Assembly (NCBI GenBank): GCA_025642075.2
Contig: JAODUO010000132.1
Span: forward strand, 436,001 to 500,000
Origin: Ridgeia piscesae
Taxonomy: Eukaryota; Annelida; Polychaeta; Sabellida; Siboglinidae
Direction of reading: 5' to 3'
DNA: 64,000 nt
Positions 13,414 to 55,200 of this stretch are shown in pieces (position 1 is the stretch's first letter; each line of letters opens with the position of its first letter). The notes beneath the pieces are model-generated. The model searched no databases. It worked only from the letters and a program-made list of their open reading frames with translations, and was not told the origin of the DNA. The position numbers and the translations under genes were made by a program.

Positions 13414-14709
13414 ATTCATTATCTAGTTATAAGTATAACTGTGTATCTAATTATAATTGTATTCACTATCTAAATAGTAATGTTGACCAAATATGCATTT
13501 AAGACCACCTTTGGCAGAACATAGGCCATTGGTTGCTTGCATGATACGTTATTATAGCCACACATACAATGTGTATAGATACAAAATTATCAGGTCGAAC
13601 TATGTACATATTTTGGTAGACGAAAGCTGCAGTTAAGAATACAAGAGTATTTTGCCCTGCCTTTTATGTCATTGTAATTAATCTAACTATTTGTTCCAAA
13701 TAATGTTTATCTTAAACTGTTGAGGAGCCTGAGCTAGTTTCTGTACATATCAGTCATAACAGAAAAACATGTATCAGTGAGAAATTGGCATTTATTGAAC
13801 ACAGAAATCATAGCCGTGGAATGTCAAAGAGCCTCTACATGGGAGTGACAATCACAATTGTACAAACAGAAAGGTTGGGTACTCGACCCCCGAACAAAAT
13901 ATTGTACAATGTAAACAATGGGCAAATCCCCTAACAATGGTTAACTAACAGTATTTAAATGAATATGGCAACCCAACAACTAATGAAGTATTGTTACTGT
14001 GTATACATACATAGCAAAAACATCAACTAGCAATATATGACCTGATGGGCTAATCACCTCAACATCATTGAACAAACCATAATAAGTTAATGGCAACATG
14101 ATCTAGAGTACAGCTACTGTATACAACCATATAGCCATCACATGGAGTGGTGGAGCCAAATTGCCAAAGAAATGTACTTTAAAAAAGGTACCCGCACTAA
14201 AAACCCTGCATACATTATTACAATTTCAGTGGAGGAAAAAGCATAGTGCAAAACCTCGTATACCAAACTTATACAGGGAAAAGCGTCAACATAAATTGTG
14301 AACTACCTACTTCACTAATTACCAAAATGTCATTGACACCTTTGACCTAATTATCAATTCAATTTGTACTTGTCATAACGCAGTTTGGTGAGTGATTTAA
14401 TATCAACATTTTGAGTCATAGGTTATGAGTGTAGGTAGATCGGTTACAAAGTTATGATATATTTTGTTTTCCCATCTATAAATATTTAATAAGAATTTGT
14501 CATTGCCTCAATATGTTTATATAGTTCATATCCACCAAAAACCAACTATGTACAAAAGGTTATCATATTAAAGTTTTAGCAATATAATTTAATTGATTGA
14601 CTGATTGAATGCATTAGTATATAAAAGACACCATAACATTTTACCTGCCCAGATGGTACCAATTAGGGCTCTATTAGTGTATTTTGTATTGCTAGAATTG
14701 GTCAAAACA
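13411..14709. other. AT-rich spacer, nothing recognised
   Basis: No gene, RNA or clear repeat was recognised. Near 14585 a TTGATTGACTGATTGAATGC module appears, which is the same kind of module found inside the inverted-repeat arms. Confidence 0.4.
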
Positions 14710-15165
14710 TACAAAGTTAAACTATATTTTGCACTCTACCATGTATTCAGATATTATTCTATACCTTTTGTGAGAAGATCCCGGTTGCATAGATAAAACA
14801 TTAATGCATAAAACATAATATTATTTTAATGAGGCGTTTATTATAAAACCGAAATATTTTGCGTTTTGTGCATACGTGTGTTTTGTTGCATACTGCTATG
14901 CAAATCCAAACATAAACATATGTAGAAAGGTATTTCGGTTACTGATAATTATCTTCACATTCTTACCTTCATCATCATATAATCAAACAAACTGTTATAT
15001 ATATACTCATTTTTTTACAGCCCGTCCTATTTTCTTGATAAGCGCCTCATTATATACATACATGTTATTATAGTATATAAATAATTATATAATACACATT
15101 TTGTAATGCAAACATTAAACTTGCATTGAAAGAGTTCATTATCAATAACATAATTCATTGATTAT

Positions 15166-15236
<71 letters not shown>

Positions 15237-15237
15237 T

Positions 15238-15295
<58 letters not shown>

Positions 15296-15598
15296 ATATG
15301 TGTGTGTGTAGATTCAATTAGTCAGTCAATTAACATATTTTATACCAACATTATATTGCTATTGGGAGTTATATATTAGCATTCAATCAATCAATTAACA
15401 TATATTTTTAATGATGAACTCTCAATAGCATTATATAATTTTTTTTACTGCACACAATATTTGGTTGATAATCGCCTCATTATATACATTAAATAGTATA
15501 TAAATAGTTACATAATGCACATTTTGTTTTGCAAATGTTAAATGGGTATTGAAATAGTTCATTATCAATAATATATGTTAATTCATTGATTGAATGCT

Positions 15599-15615
<17 letters not shown>
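14710..15615 (-). repeat. Right arm of the large inverted repeat
   Basis: Reverse complement of 5765-6465, with extra material. Near 15045-15160 an additional copy of the GCGCCTCATTATATAC module is present, followed by a 145-bp TA/ATGT run (15167-15312). So this arm is longer than the left one by about 200 bp. Confidence 0.85.
15167..15312. repeat. (TA)n with ATGT interruptions
   Basis: A mainly TA run with ATAC and TATGTATG interruptions, ending in TGTGTGTG. It lies inside the right inverted-repeat arm. Confidence 0.93.

Positions 15616-15661
<46 letters not shown>
15600..15661. repeat. (TA)n then (CA)n microsatellite
   Basis: A TA run followed by a CA run at the outer end of the right inverted-repeat arm. 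Confidence 0.93.
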
Positions 15662-15663
<2 letters not shown>

Positions 15664-16189
15664 CGCGGTGGAAGGTGCGTAGTGCCGAAGCACCGGCGGT
15701 TCTTGCCGTCAAAAAAATACAGAATTATTAGCTCTTGCGTCACTGGATCCAACTTGTGTTTGACAGATAACTTCTGACGTCACTGAGCAGAGTTAGTCAC
15801 AGTTTGATACGTAAGGAGATAAACGAAGTCCGTTAGCCTCTTGAAGTGAAGGCGTCATGGGCCAGCGGTTTAGTCGAAACACGACACAGCAACAAAAACA
15901 GTCTGCTATGACAAGGGATAGACATTAGCAAATAGCAGTACTTCTACAATGTCCCGCTAAGTCAATGAAAGAGCAATGATTAAACACCAAAGCGCCTCCT
16001 ACGTTCATAACATGTATCCATTATATCACATGACGTCATACTCATACAGTATAATGCGTATTTATTGTCCAGTAATAACAGATACATCAGATAATTGTAT
16101 TGTGCATAGAGTTGTACACATAGTTATAATATATTATGTAGTGCATACAAAAATGTTGACAGTAGCATAACCGTGAGATACAGTTAGTA

Positions 16190-17850
16190 AGAGTGTGGAT
16201 ACATTTTAACGGTCGGCTTACATGTGGTAGTGTGTTAACTGAAAGTTTGTTTAGGTTGCTTATAGCTTTGGGAATTAAGTTGTTTTTGAAATAATTTTTG
16301 TGCATCGGGCTTAGACATCGGTATCGTCTTCGAGGTGGAAGAACGTCAAACTCATTGTAGAGTGGGTGGGTAGGGATAAATGCCCGTTGCCTGTCTTATT
16401 GTCATGCGTCCACTCAGCTGAACCACATGTTGCGTGGAAATGCCTGTGATCTTGGAAGCAGTTTTGCAAATGCGAACACTCATGCTTTTGTTTGAGACAG
16501 ACAAGGCAGGGAAAAAACACAACTTACTACAATGCATCAACATTGCCTGTTTAATGTTACTGCACAACATGAGTAGAAGGTTTTGGATCCACATGAAAAG
16601 ATCTCCTTCTACCCGAGAGTCATTAAGAGGTTGGGTTCTACACCTTCAGAAGTTGTAAGTCTATCTACACGACACCGATTTCAACAAGCTCTCGGTGCCA
16701 TCCACCTTGATGCTCCAGCGCACCTCACCAGACTATAGTTACATACAGACAGAGACTGTGTTCAATATACTTGTTTTACGCAGTTACTCGTTTAAGTTTT
16801 GTATTCGTTTTTCTTACAAATTCACTTTCATGCACCCTTAGCATTGTGCACTTCACTTTAGCCACAGATGGGGGCTGTGTGGAGTCCACACACCTAAGAC
16901 CTTAGTTTCTTTACCAGGTTCAATCTCAATCTGCAGACATTTTGTACACCTTAACCATGAGGGCCAAGCGTCAGGTTATTAAGTAGTACACGAATATGCA
17001 TAAAGGAGGGAGGCCCTTGATCACATTTGGGTTTTTACATTTCACACAGGAGAATACCATTTTTTCTTTCAAAAGAAGCTATTATGGTTATCACATTCCA
17101 TAAAGTTCACCTTGCACCTGATCGTGAATCAAAGAGATAAAAAAAGAGCTTTCACGTAATTCTGCATATCATGGATCGCGAAAATAAAGGTGTCCATGAA
17201 GGTGTCATAAAGGCGTCCATTACCTCCACTGCCACTCCATCATTGAAGAACGGGCCGTCACGTAGCCCAGTGGGGAACCAATGCCGAGTTCTTTCGTCTG
17301 GCGCACATTTGGTTCTAGGAAGTTGTTGCGCTAGACCGAGACCATAGACACACAGTTCTTACAGACATAAAACGATTCTGATCAGGCCAGCCATGCCACT
17401 ATTGCTGTATCGTCCGAACAAATTTTATCGAACATTAAAGTCACATTCACTCTTTAAATCAATCATGTACAATGGGCATAGAATGGATGCATTCGTTTTG
17501 ATGTTGGGGGATACGTTGCTACCAGTCTCCACCTGTTGTGGTGTGCTTCTGAGAAAGTTGTAAGAAACCCAACGAACGACGTCTGGGGCTATTTGCAAGG
17601 CGAGATGCTTAGCAATAATCTTATGGCGTTGTGTAGTATTAAAGTGGAAGTAAAATATATGAAGAGGATACGGATATAGCTGCCTGCCTTTTCCAGATGT
17701 TTGGTGACATTATGTAACAGGATTGCCACAGTGTCGTCGAGGCCATGCCCACACTTGTAGGCGAATTGCGCAGGACCCAGCTTCTCATAAATATATGGAC
17801 AGAGATTGGTGAGGACTAACTTCTAGATCTCCGTTGCTCTCAATGGAAGA
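16190..17850 (-). pseudogene. Degenerate LINE reverse transcriptase, minus strand
   Basis: Reading the minus strand from about 17850 downward, RT pieces appear in the expected order across several frames. First come YEKLGPAQFAYKCG and a following DDTVAILLH (the LDPLQFAYR/DDAV region). DTAIV and an NNF...TKEL segment follow near 17430-17290. Then comes a piece near 16590 with SVSNKS leading into RICKTASKITG, and last a tail with PPRRRYRC and FKNNLIPKAI near 16350-16240. This is the layout of a CR1/L2-like LINE 3' half. Stops and frameshifts are frequent, so it is an old dead copy, and the endonuclease is absent. Confidence 0.75.
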
Positions 17851-17859
17851 AAGAGCAAC

Positions 17860-18800
17860 TGGGATATAGAGTTTCTTATGAGGACGTTCTAGGCACATGA
17901 CTATCTTCTAGGCACAGGAATTATTGGTGCTGGTTTTCCAGAGGTTAGGAACGTTGTCAGTTTTTAGGGGGTATTTTCGTGATCCGGGATTTGCTAAATA
18001 ATTTCCTTGTTAGAGCTGTGTGTTTATATTTGTGATTTGTGGTCAGGTACGTGCAACACCGTCACGCGTGATTAAAATAATTGTTTCTTGTGAACCATGA
18101 TTGCAGTATCATTGTCTTCGTGAAATTGATGACAGTTAATTAAACATGGCGATCTCTTCGCCGACTGCTGTTCACAGAATATATCTATACTACCAAACCG
18201 CAAAGTATTATAAGTTAAACAACATATGCGATCTTTCAGTATGAAATCTGAAATATTTTTACATTTTCAAACAAACTCATGGAACAATTACGAGAACACA
18301 GATGCTATAGTTCTGCGGCACATAGATGGAGAAGCACAATCCCCCCGCCCAACAAAATATCTACGACCATCTTGCCACACATTTCCAATCGTTTTTAGAT
18401 GTTTTTTGGGTGTTTATGTCCGCGTAATGCAGGTATTATTTTCAAATTCAAATTGTTTGCGTTTTGCAGTAATTTTACAACGTGAGGTGTCCGGTTGTGT
18501 ATAATTATGGTCTGCACAGAACGGACCGGAAGTGAGAATCACTTAAATTGGCGTGACCAATCCTGTAGTGTAGCATCAGACTTTATATTATAAAGCATTA
18601 TTTCGTATTTTGGTTGGCATTAACGTCACCGATCACCGCTTTGACTCTGGATTTCTGATTTCAACTTTGTCACGATATTTGGCATGGCGGATGTCTAATT
18701 AGTCTCTCTCGTCATGCGAGGAATATGGCTTTACACACAGGATCGACCCGACATGAATCAACAATCCTCGCTAGCAGCCGTTATCATGATCGACTGCATA
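17860..18800. other. Intergenic, nothing recognised
   Basis: Unique-looking AT-rich sequence. No exon, RNA gene or element could be supported. Confidence 0.35.
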
Positions 18801-18864
<64 letters not shown>

Positions 18865-18876
18865 CACACACACACC
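18801..18876. repeat. (CGCA)n then (CA)n microsatellite
   Basis: About 50 bp of CGCA tetranucleotide followed by about 25 bp of CA. Confidence 0.95.
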
Positions 18877-19625
18877 GAGTCAACGGTCTGCATAACTGAA
18901 TGCTCCAAACACGTTGTCCTGTTATTGACGCATATATCTTGCCCATCAGCCAGACTACTTAATCCTTTTCTCACAGCGATATTTAACCTATTTTTATTTG
19001 CTTCCGTTTGTTTCAGTTTCAGTTTGCTCGCTGCCGTGGACCACTGGTCAACTTCTACTGTTTATCCACTGGACACGTTGTGGAAACCTGTATTCCTGAG
19101 ATAAGACATAATCGTGATCAATTAGTGTGGTACACCATTTAGTGATCTGGATCGGTTGGGGTAGTACTCTGAACATGTGTCATTGTGACAAAGTGACTTA
19201 TTATTAATATTATTAATGGACTTGCCTCCAGCTTAGTCAGTTTGGGAAGGGTTCTGACCTGGAAATGAGTTTAATCTGAGGTCAATCAATATCCCACTTG
19301 GATTATCTTAAACTCACACTGGAGGGAGCAATATGTGCGTGTTAGTTATTTCATGTGTAGCTTACAACTGTACAGACCAACAGAAGACAGTAAGTAACAT
19401 CTCTTTCCACATGCGAGAAGTCTCAATTGTACAATACAGCCTACGTAACAGTCTGGATCAACATGCCCCATGGCCATTTATGTAGAGAAGTTTTTAAACA
19501 GTATGATCATATGCAAACTGACAATAAATAAATTATTTGGTTGAATTAAACTACCTTTGATATGTCACAGGGTAGTGTTTATAACTATCACCTCCGCCTT
19601 GTGAGGATGTAAGCAACCATCGTAT

Positions 19626-19800
19626 TTCAGTTGAAAATATTGCCAAATTCCACCATCATTTCAGACGTACCTTTATATCCTTGTCTACCCACCATAGATG
19701 ATAGCTCCCTGGTTATCTCTTGACAACTGTAATGTTTATTGAATCTTAGAATTATCAATCCTTATGTATTGATGCATCTCTCAGCTTGCTTTCCAAGGTT
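19626..19800 (+). pseudogene. LINE 3' tail, same family as at 37.4 kb
   Basis: The plus strand encodes VENIAKFHHHFRRT, closely matching VENIAKFHCHLMTY of the minus-strand fragment at 37325-37668. The similarity continues into the 3' untranslated part (CTCCCTGGTTAT and later TGTATTGATGCATC). Only the last codons and tail of the element are present. It lies beyond the 3' end of the kinase gene. Confidence 0.7.
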
Positions 19801-21055
19801 TGATAATCCGTAGAAGTTATCTTATGATTATGTCTGCCTGGGTTCTGTTGACTCTGGGGTGGTGATGCATCATAACTCTACACACATATATAGGTTCACA
19901 CTGTATTTAGTATCACATACATGTAGCAACTATTATTCATATCAGTACGGCAAAATTACATTTGCAGATTTGGAACAGGTATATCCAATGGAAGACAGAA
20001 CACCGCAGATGCCACGTACATAATTCTCTTTGCTCCGGTTTAGGTGCAGGATGAAACAACTATAACTGCAGCTAGACAAAGTCAAGCAATCCCTGTGCAA
20101 TCCTAGCTACCATGTCACAAATAAAGTACTATGTATAGCGTGCATTAAAAATATTCTCTCTCACAAAATAACAATAACAATGCATTTTACAAAAATTTAT
20201 ATATCCTGACGGCTGAAAAACAGCTGTAAACATTACATATAAGCAAAGCCACGTCAAACGTTAATATTCCTATGAGGCTCAGTTATTTAACCCCACATAT
20301 TTCCTCCTAATACCTTCTGTAACATGCATCCCTCGATATGAACGATCTTTGTGAACTGCGAATACATAAGGGTGCATTTGGCTAAAAAAATAGATACATT
20401 TAAAATACCTACATTATTTGTACACATCATTTTGTATCTATCAGCGATATACAAATATACCTTCGATTATCAATGACACCTCAATCAGCACACATGCAAA
20501 ATACTTCCTAAACAAAATGCATCTTTTATGTTAATAAATGGATTATCTTTCATTACCTCATCATGGAATATCTTGAAACTTGCTAAATACACCAGTGCGG
20601 TTAGGCACGTCTGACAGACTTTCAACAGTTTTCTGATCATGGGTCCTGAACCCAAAGATATGTTTACTTGTAAAACTAGAAAAAATATGTAAGTTTATTT
20701 GTCAAGCTAGAAAAATATTTAGAGAAACCTATTTGCGTGCATTTATAAACTTTGTGGATCCATGAGCAAGAGTATGTGCACATACAAGAAGCAAACCGAC
20801 TTTCAATTAATTCAGTCAACCCACTTATAATCAAACATGGACATAAAACGCCCTAATAATCCATGATGGCTACCATTTCTGTGGAAATGACACTTCACCA
20901 AGTTGTTCCCACATCTAGCTGTCTTCCAAAGTGATAAACGTTCTTTGCACCGCAGCTTTTCAACAGCAAAATCTGTTTATGTCCAAGAAATGAATGTCTG
21001 TAAGTGTTGGTCATTTGCAGATAACATCTTTTCCCAGCATGCAACAGGATGGCCT
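19801..21055. other. 3' flank or 3' UTR side of the kinase gene
   Basis: This lies just downstream of the kinase stop codon on the minus strand. On that strand an AATAAA hexamer occurs near 20695-20700 and could be a polyadenylation signal for a 3' UTR of roughly 360 nt. Nothing else was recognised. Confidence 0.35.
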
Positions 21056-49211
<28,156 letters not shown>

Positions 49212-49319
49212 CGTCGGAATTCACACCTATGTCAATCCTCAACAGATTCTAGTTTTGAACGGAGTGTGATATAGGCATGAGAGGGTCATTCTTGGTGCAT
49301 CGCCAAAGTCAGACGAAAC
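49212..49319 (-). other. BTK: Probable 5' UTR part of the exon with the kinase start
   Basis: A good acceptor (AACTTCTTTTAG) ends at 49320. Sequence from there to the ATG has no in-frame start, but it holds short upstream frames that close before the main ATG. Confidence 0.5.
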
Positions 49320-49845
49320 CTAAAAGAAGTTCAAAATACAATTACAAACTTTATAAAATTGATGGGTTTGCAGCTCCTGCCAGGAGCAAAAGACTGGGAA
49401 GGAAGAGATCCACTTTAGATTAGATAGCCGCAGTATGATAGGTCAACAACAGGTATGGCAGTAAAGACAGAAGCTGTAAAGCATTGTAGTCATATGTAGT
49501 GTAGAACTATTGAGATTATTATGTATTCAACCCACCACCAACGAAAAACTTGCTCTGTTAAAATGTTGTGTCGTCCTTTGGATGTACACATCAAGGCCTG
49601 AATGTTAATTGACGTCTGACCTGAACCATGCTTATTGATGGATATGACACCAATAATCGTCAACCACGTATATGTGTGTTGTGTGTGTGTGTACAGGTGC
49701 ACATACTTTCATATTTAAATGAAAATGTACAAGTCAAGAGTTAGCAAAGAGTTTGATACCGTGTCAATGTTCAAGCCACCAGGTCTATTTAACACACCCA
49801 TTAACCAAATGTGTACATGTCTTATTTAGTAACATTTAAGTAAAG

Positions 49846-50060
49846 AGGTAAGTTCTTATATAGCGCATTGCTCAAAGTGCTTTACACTCTACACTCTCTG
49901 ACAGACCTGTTCAACAGAACACCGTCACTGCTTCTCAGGAAAGCATCCATCTATGTTGCAGTTAATGTGCGGAGACTATTCATACACAAATATTAACCAT
50001 TGTCTACAGCCAGGAAGAGTCAATTTTAAACACTGAATCATTGCTAAAATCCCAGCCTTG
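49846..50060 (-). repeat. SINE copy, minus strand
   Basis: In reverse complement it matches the body and 3' end of the SINE at 28800-29132: GACAATGGTTAATATTTGTG, CATTAACTGCAACATAGATG, GGTCTGTCAGAGAGTG and GCGCTATATAAGAACTTACC. The tRNA-like head is missing or diverged. Confidence 0.8.
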
Positions 50061-50605
50061 ACAAAACTTCCTGGTGATGATTCGTATAGCAGCCAGAAGT
50101 GACAGAGCACCGCATAGAAACCATGTGTTCAGCAGAAAAACAATTAACAGTAGAAATTGTCTTCATAATGTTTTTTCAGTTAAAACAATTGGTCTTGCAT
50201 TAATTAATAAATGTTTCGCTAGTGTCCAATATTTAGACTAACCGAATCTTGCCACCCTCCACCCGAAGTCGAAGGCTCAAGTCAAGACCAGTACAGGGCG
50301 TGCCGAGTGATACTTACTGACACTGGTTACTAAACTTCTAAAACATCTGGTGCATTGTTTAATAACAAACAAATCCATGTGCAATTGCATTGCACCTGAC
50401 ATATGTCTTAGATATGCCTTAGTTTATTTGAGCATACTACCGTTATCCAGTATAGGATGTCCTCGCGAACAGGTTGTTTTCCAGAACTTTTTTCTACTTG
50501 GGTAGTTTCAAACAACCTAAATCCCATCTAAAGCATGACAAATTGTATACTTAAAAGAGCTAGTCGTAATTCTAAATACCTGTATCACCACTCATTGAGA
50601 CTTAC

Positions 50606-50700
50606 CATAAATTATCGCAAAACAGTAACTTTTCTTCGATAATCCAACAACCCGGAAGAAAGTTTCCAAAATTCTCTCATCTCACAACCTGTGTAGAAAT
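50606..50700 (-). other. BTK: Possible non-coding first exon of the kinase gene
   Basis: On the minus strand a strong donor (TTTATG then GTAAGTC) lies at 50606/50605, preceded by a stretch with CTTCCGGG (an ETS-type site) and no long frame. It would splice to the acceptor at 49320. The transcription start is not fixed. Confidence 0.4.
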
Positions 50701-51503
50701 TGAGTTATCTGCAGAACATGCAATTATATCTCGACAGTGGGTCTAACAGTGGCGGGAAGCGTAATGTTATAGCAGCGATATTAAATTTTATCGTGCTGTT
50801 ATCCACCGAACGAGCTAAACAGAACTGTTTTGAGAGAGATAATAGTAATATAATTATTTATTAGTAAATAAAAATACTTCCTTTTTGTTTCTTCTTCTTC
50901 ATAGTGTTTTGTGGTAACCCTGGCAATCAAGAAAGGGTGCGCATGGTTTAAAAAACCTAAACGATTTAAAATATGATTTTAAAAAGTTAGAAGGCTTTAA
51001 ATGTTAAGAGATAATAAAGTTAATAGAAATGTGGTTTATGTTCAATTATTTGTAAACTAAGGGTTGGAATCATAAGTATTAATTAAAAGTAGATATTGTG
51101 TGTACGTAATTTCTGACAAAAAGCTGTTGGTAAATAACACATACCACGATAGTTTTCATAGTTTTATAACGCATAGCTGTGGAAGATTTGTGTTTTTTCT
51201 ACAAAACCAAATTTATAACCAAATGCAAATTCCACGAATCTAGACATTAGGAGCCTGATTTACAAAGCCACGCGCGGCTTTGTCGACCTGCACCCACCTT
51301 CTGAGTTACTCCCGAAAACAAAACGAGGCCATGCAGTAAAACAAAGTACCACTGCACCCCTTTTCATCTGCCATCAGAATGTGGAACTCATCCCCTGCTT
51401 CCTGCAAATTAAGCGTATTATCCCTCCATACATGTCTTCAATCGTCCTTGAAGAACTGGTTGACTGCCAAGCAATGGCCATGCAATCACATATATTTAAC
51501 GCG

Positions 51504-51571
<68 letters not shown>

Positions 51572-52150
51572 ATATATATATATATATATATATGTGTGTA
51601 TATATATATGTATGTATGTATTCTTCTAAAACTCTGTCACGGAACATGCAATTAATATTATAGTTCGTTTATAAACAAATAATACAATTAAGCAATACTT
51701 TGTGACCAACAGCTAAACAAAATTGTATTTAAGATTAACGCCTACGTGTAATATTCGGACATGCAATAATAATATTTATGAAAACAAGACGATACAGACG
51801 CAGCTACGCCTGTGAACTCGTCATTCCAGGACGTTGCAGATATTCCCATGTGTAGCACGGCTGCGCACGCGCGCAATTACTTGAGCGATATTGAGTTCAT
51901 TACACGACCACTTGTTCAACAATGAGTTCATTACGTGGATACTGTTGGAACAAGTGCTAAATTAATGCTAGTTTTCTGCAACATAATTTTTAGCCAGTCA
52001 GTAGGGACATCGCCACCGCAATCAGGATAGTTAATTGTTGCTATATAGATGAATTGTAAAATTAAGAGTGAGAAAGTTATCGTCAATCTGACAATCACGT
52101 TATTTACAAATTGCATTTAGCAATTACAGCCGATTACTACGAGATCCAGA
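50701..52150. promoter_or_regulatory. Head-to-head intergenic interval, kinase and MED7
   Basis: About 1.4 kb between the possible kinase first exon and the MED7 start codon; it should hold both promoters. A (TA)n tract is at 51505-51625. A GC-richer patch with CTGCGCACGCGCGCAATT lies near 51870, about 280 bp before MED7. A short piece near 51248 resembles the MITE end at 21226. No TATA box was assigned. Confidence 0.4.
51505..51625. repeat. (TA)n with ATGT end
   Basis: A TA run with AATAA interruption near 51568 and TGTGTG/ATGTATG at the right end. Confidence 0.94.
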
Positions 52151-52270
52151 ATGGCTGAAGGCCAGCAAGGCGTTAGTTCTATGCCCCTGCCTCCTATGCA
52201 ATATGTTAGCTTATATACAGATGAAAACATCAGAAGAGGACGCGCACCCAAACCCCCACCACCCATCAAG
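52151..52270 (+). CDS. MED7: MED7 exon 1
   Basis: Starts at the first ATG in a stretch AGAATGGCTGA and ends at AAG before GTAAGATT. Encodes [22 protein letters not shown] and APKPPPPIK. Confidence 0.97.
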
Positions 52271-55200
52271 GTAAGATTATCACATCGCAATACATAATTT
52301 TACATGTTGTTTACACGCCGCTAATGTCTAGTAATGAATAATTGTAGCACAGAGACCGACCCCACGTGTCCACACATTCTGATTCTAAGCCTCGCCTTCT
52401 TCCACTAATCAACTACCGTCACATATGCCGATTTCGTGGATGGTGTACGCATGTTCAACTGAGAATCATTGGTCATGAATGATACTTTAACTTAAGCACT
52501 ACATGTTCCGGGTCCCGGATGATTCGGCCCAAAACAGTTTCAGCCCACCGGGACGGATGATTCGGCCCACTGCACGACGACAGGGGTAGAACTTCAGAAT
52601 TTATTTTACTAGACAGTGGGACTAGTATTTTTAAAGTCAAAAGTTTACTAGTCCACCAAAAGGTTTACTAATAAATATAAGGGTGAGGTGCGCATGCGTG
52701 AGATCATAAACTAACTTGACAACGGCTGCTCAGAATTTCACCTAAAACGCATATTTATAGATAAGACCGTAACCTAGGACATTCACCAGTAATTGGGAAT
52801 ATTGTACTAAACCGAGATTGCCTATCAGATACGTGACAAAACTGCAATAATCGCCAAAAACGAACTTTGAAACATTCTGCTGATTTCCCGCTAATTCGCC
52901 ATCTTGGATACGCATAAACAACGTCAACGATCACCAAAGAAACTGAACCCAAACTACTAAACAGCTAAGTACACAACACATCACTAGCTAGACATTTACC
53001 TACAACCAAAATTAATCACTAACCAAGATTATGTACCACTATTGGTGCTAAACAATATATGTAACCGATAAAGAATATAACCTGGTCATATAACCGCGCA
53101 AAGTAAAATCAATCACAAACCAACTCGGTCAAGCATCAGATAAAATCAACTAACAGGCCTTTTCGCCTGTTTTATCAACAGACGACTTTATTAAAGTGTG
53201 TGTGTATTTTTAAACTAAGTGTACCGTGTATAAACAAAATAGTATTTATACATTCTAAGTCAACACATAGTCTGCTGATATCTCCCAAATACTGCATACT
53301 GTCAGTAAAATAAAATAACAAATACAAATCACGCAACCTGATCACGTAAGAAACGACCTACCAACAGGCCTTTTCGTCTGTTTTATTTTATCAACAAACG
53401 ACTTTAATTTTTTTTTATTATAGTGTGCATATATCTTATTTTTAGTCTATTTACACGTAAGTGTGTGTGTATTTATTTATTTTTAAACTAAGTGTATGCA
53501 TTTTATTTATTAGTAATTTTTATTAACTCTTAATCACTATCAATCACGCTGGTGTTATGGCTAGCTCCCATTCAAGATGTATTTTCAAATATTCACTGTT
53601 CATGTTTGCGTGTCTGCATATCATCTCTAGACTAAATCATGAAATGAAGAGCTTTCATAACAACACAACAGAAACAGTCTATGTGAACAATAAAGCCAGA
53701 AAAGACACAAATTCTATCACAACATATTACCTGTACAGCCCTATCTGGAAAACTATCGCACAACTCAAATGTCTCAAATCCAATAGTTCCACTGGTCTAC
53801 TGATCACCCCACCACCATATAAACCCAAGTCAAACAAGACAGCAACAAAATTCACTGTTCTTTTATGCATAATACTCTCAGGAGACATCCAGCTAAACCC
53901 AGGCCCCTCTAAATGTAATTCATGTAAGAAATCACTAAAGTCCAATTCACTCACCCTAACTTGTAACGACTGCAACAAAACAGTTCACATAAAATGCGCT
54001 GGAATATCCAGGCATGAATTTAATAGCACTTACCGAAACCTTGACACATGGCATTGTTCAGATTGCTCTGCACCCTGTGGCATTTGCCACAGGGACGTCC
54101 TTAATAACCACAAAGCAATCCAGTGTGACCACTGCCAAAAATGGATACACACACAATGCTGTGCCATAGATGACAATGCATACAAACAATTAATACACTC
54201 GTCATGTTCTTGGGCTTGCCCTGACTGCAATAACTTCAACTTCACAAATTCGTTCTTCGAAGATAGTGAAATCCAGACGGAAAACCCTTTTGACCCCCTG
54301 AATGACAACAATCATAACTCAAACGAAACAACTACAAGTAGTAACAACACAACCAATAACAAGAAAACCTATAAACAAAAGAACAGACCAAACTTCCGGT
54401 GCATCCTCATAAACTGCCAAAGCATTAAGAATAAAGCAGCAGACATCGAAGTACTAAACAACCTACATAACCCAGACATAATCAGTGCAACAGAGTCATG
54501 GTTAGACCCCTCAGTTAAAAACGGAGAAATTTTCCCAGAACACTTTAATGTTTTTAGAAAAGACAGGGAAACAAGCACCACTGGAGGGGGGTATTCCAAA
54601 TATCCAAAGCTGATCTCATCACAACTCATCTAACAAACTTAAACACTAACAGTGAGAGCATTTGGACAGAAACTGAAATAAAAGGAATGAAACCCATAAT
54701 CATATGCACCTTCTATCGTGCCCCACATGACTCTCAAGGAACTCAAATTGAAGAACTAGATCTATCTCTATCTAAATTAGGAAACAAAATAAACACACAT
54801 AATGTCATAATTACCGGCGATTTCAATCTTCCTAACATAAACTGGGAAAATCACCATGTCACACCTAACAGTGGATATAGTACAGTTGCAGCCAACAAAC
54901 TAATCTCCCTTGTAGAGGAACATGGACTAATCCAACATGTCAATGAACCCACACGTAAACAAGGAAATGCCAACAATATCCTAGATCTTGTCTTCACAAA
55001 TAAACCTGGGTTAATAAAGAAACTAAATGTAGTAGACGGCATAGCAGACCACAACACAATTATCATTGATGTAAATATCTCACCCAAACGCAAACATCGC
55101 CCCAAACGAAAAATTTTCATCAGAAATAAAGCTGACCACCTTAACATCCAGAAATCTCTCGATGACTTCACACATGAATACTTCTCTTTAAACCAAAACA

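Noticed and set aside
13172..13502. Overlapping 80-120-codon frames around 13.2-13.5 kb
   Set aside because: They end in (TA)n-coded Tyr-Ile repeats and show no family similarity.
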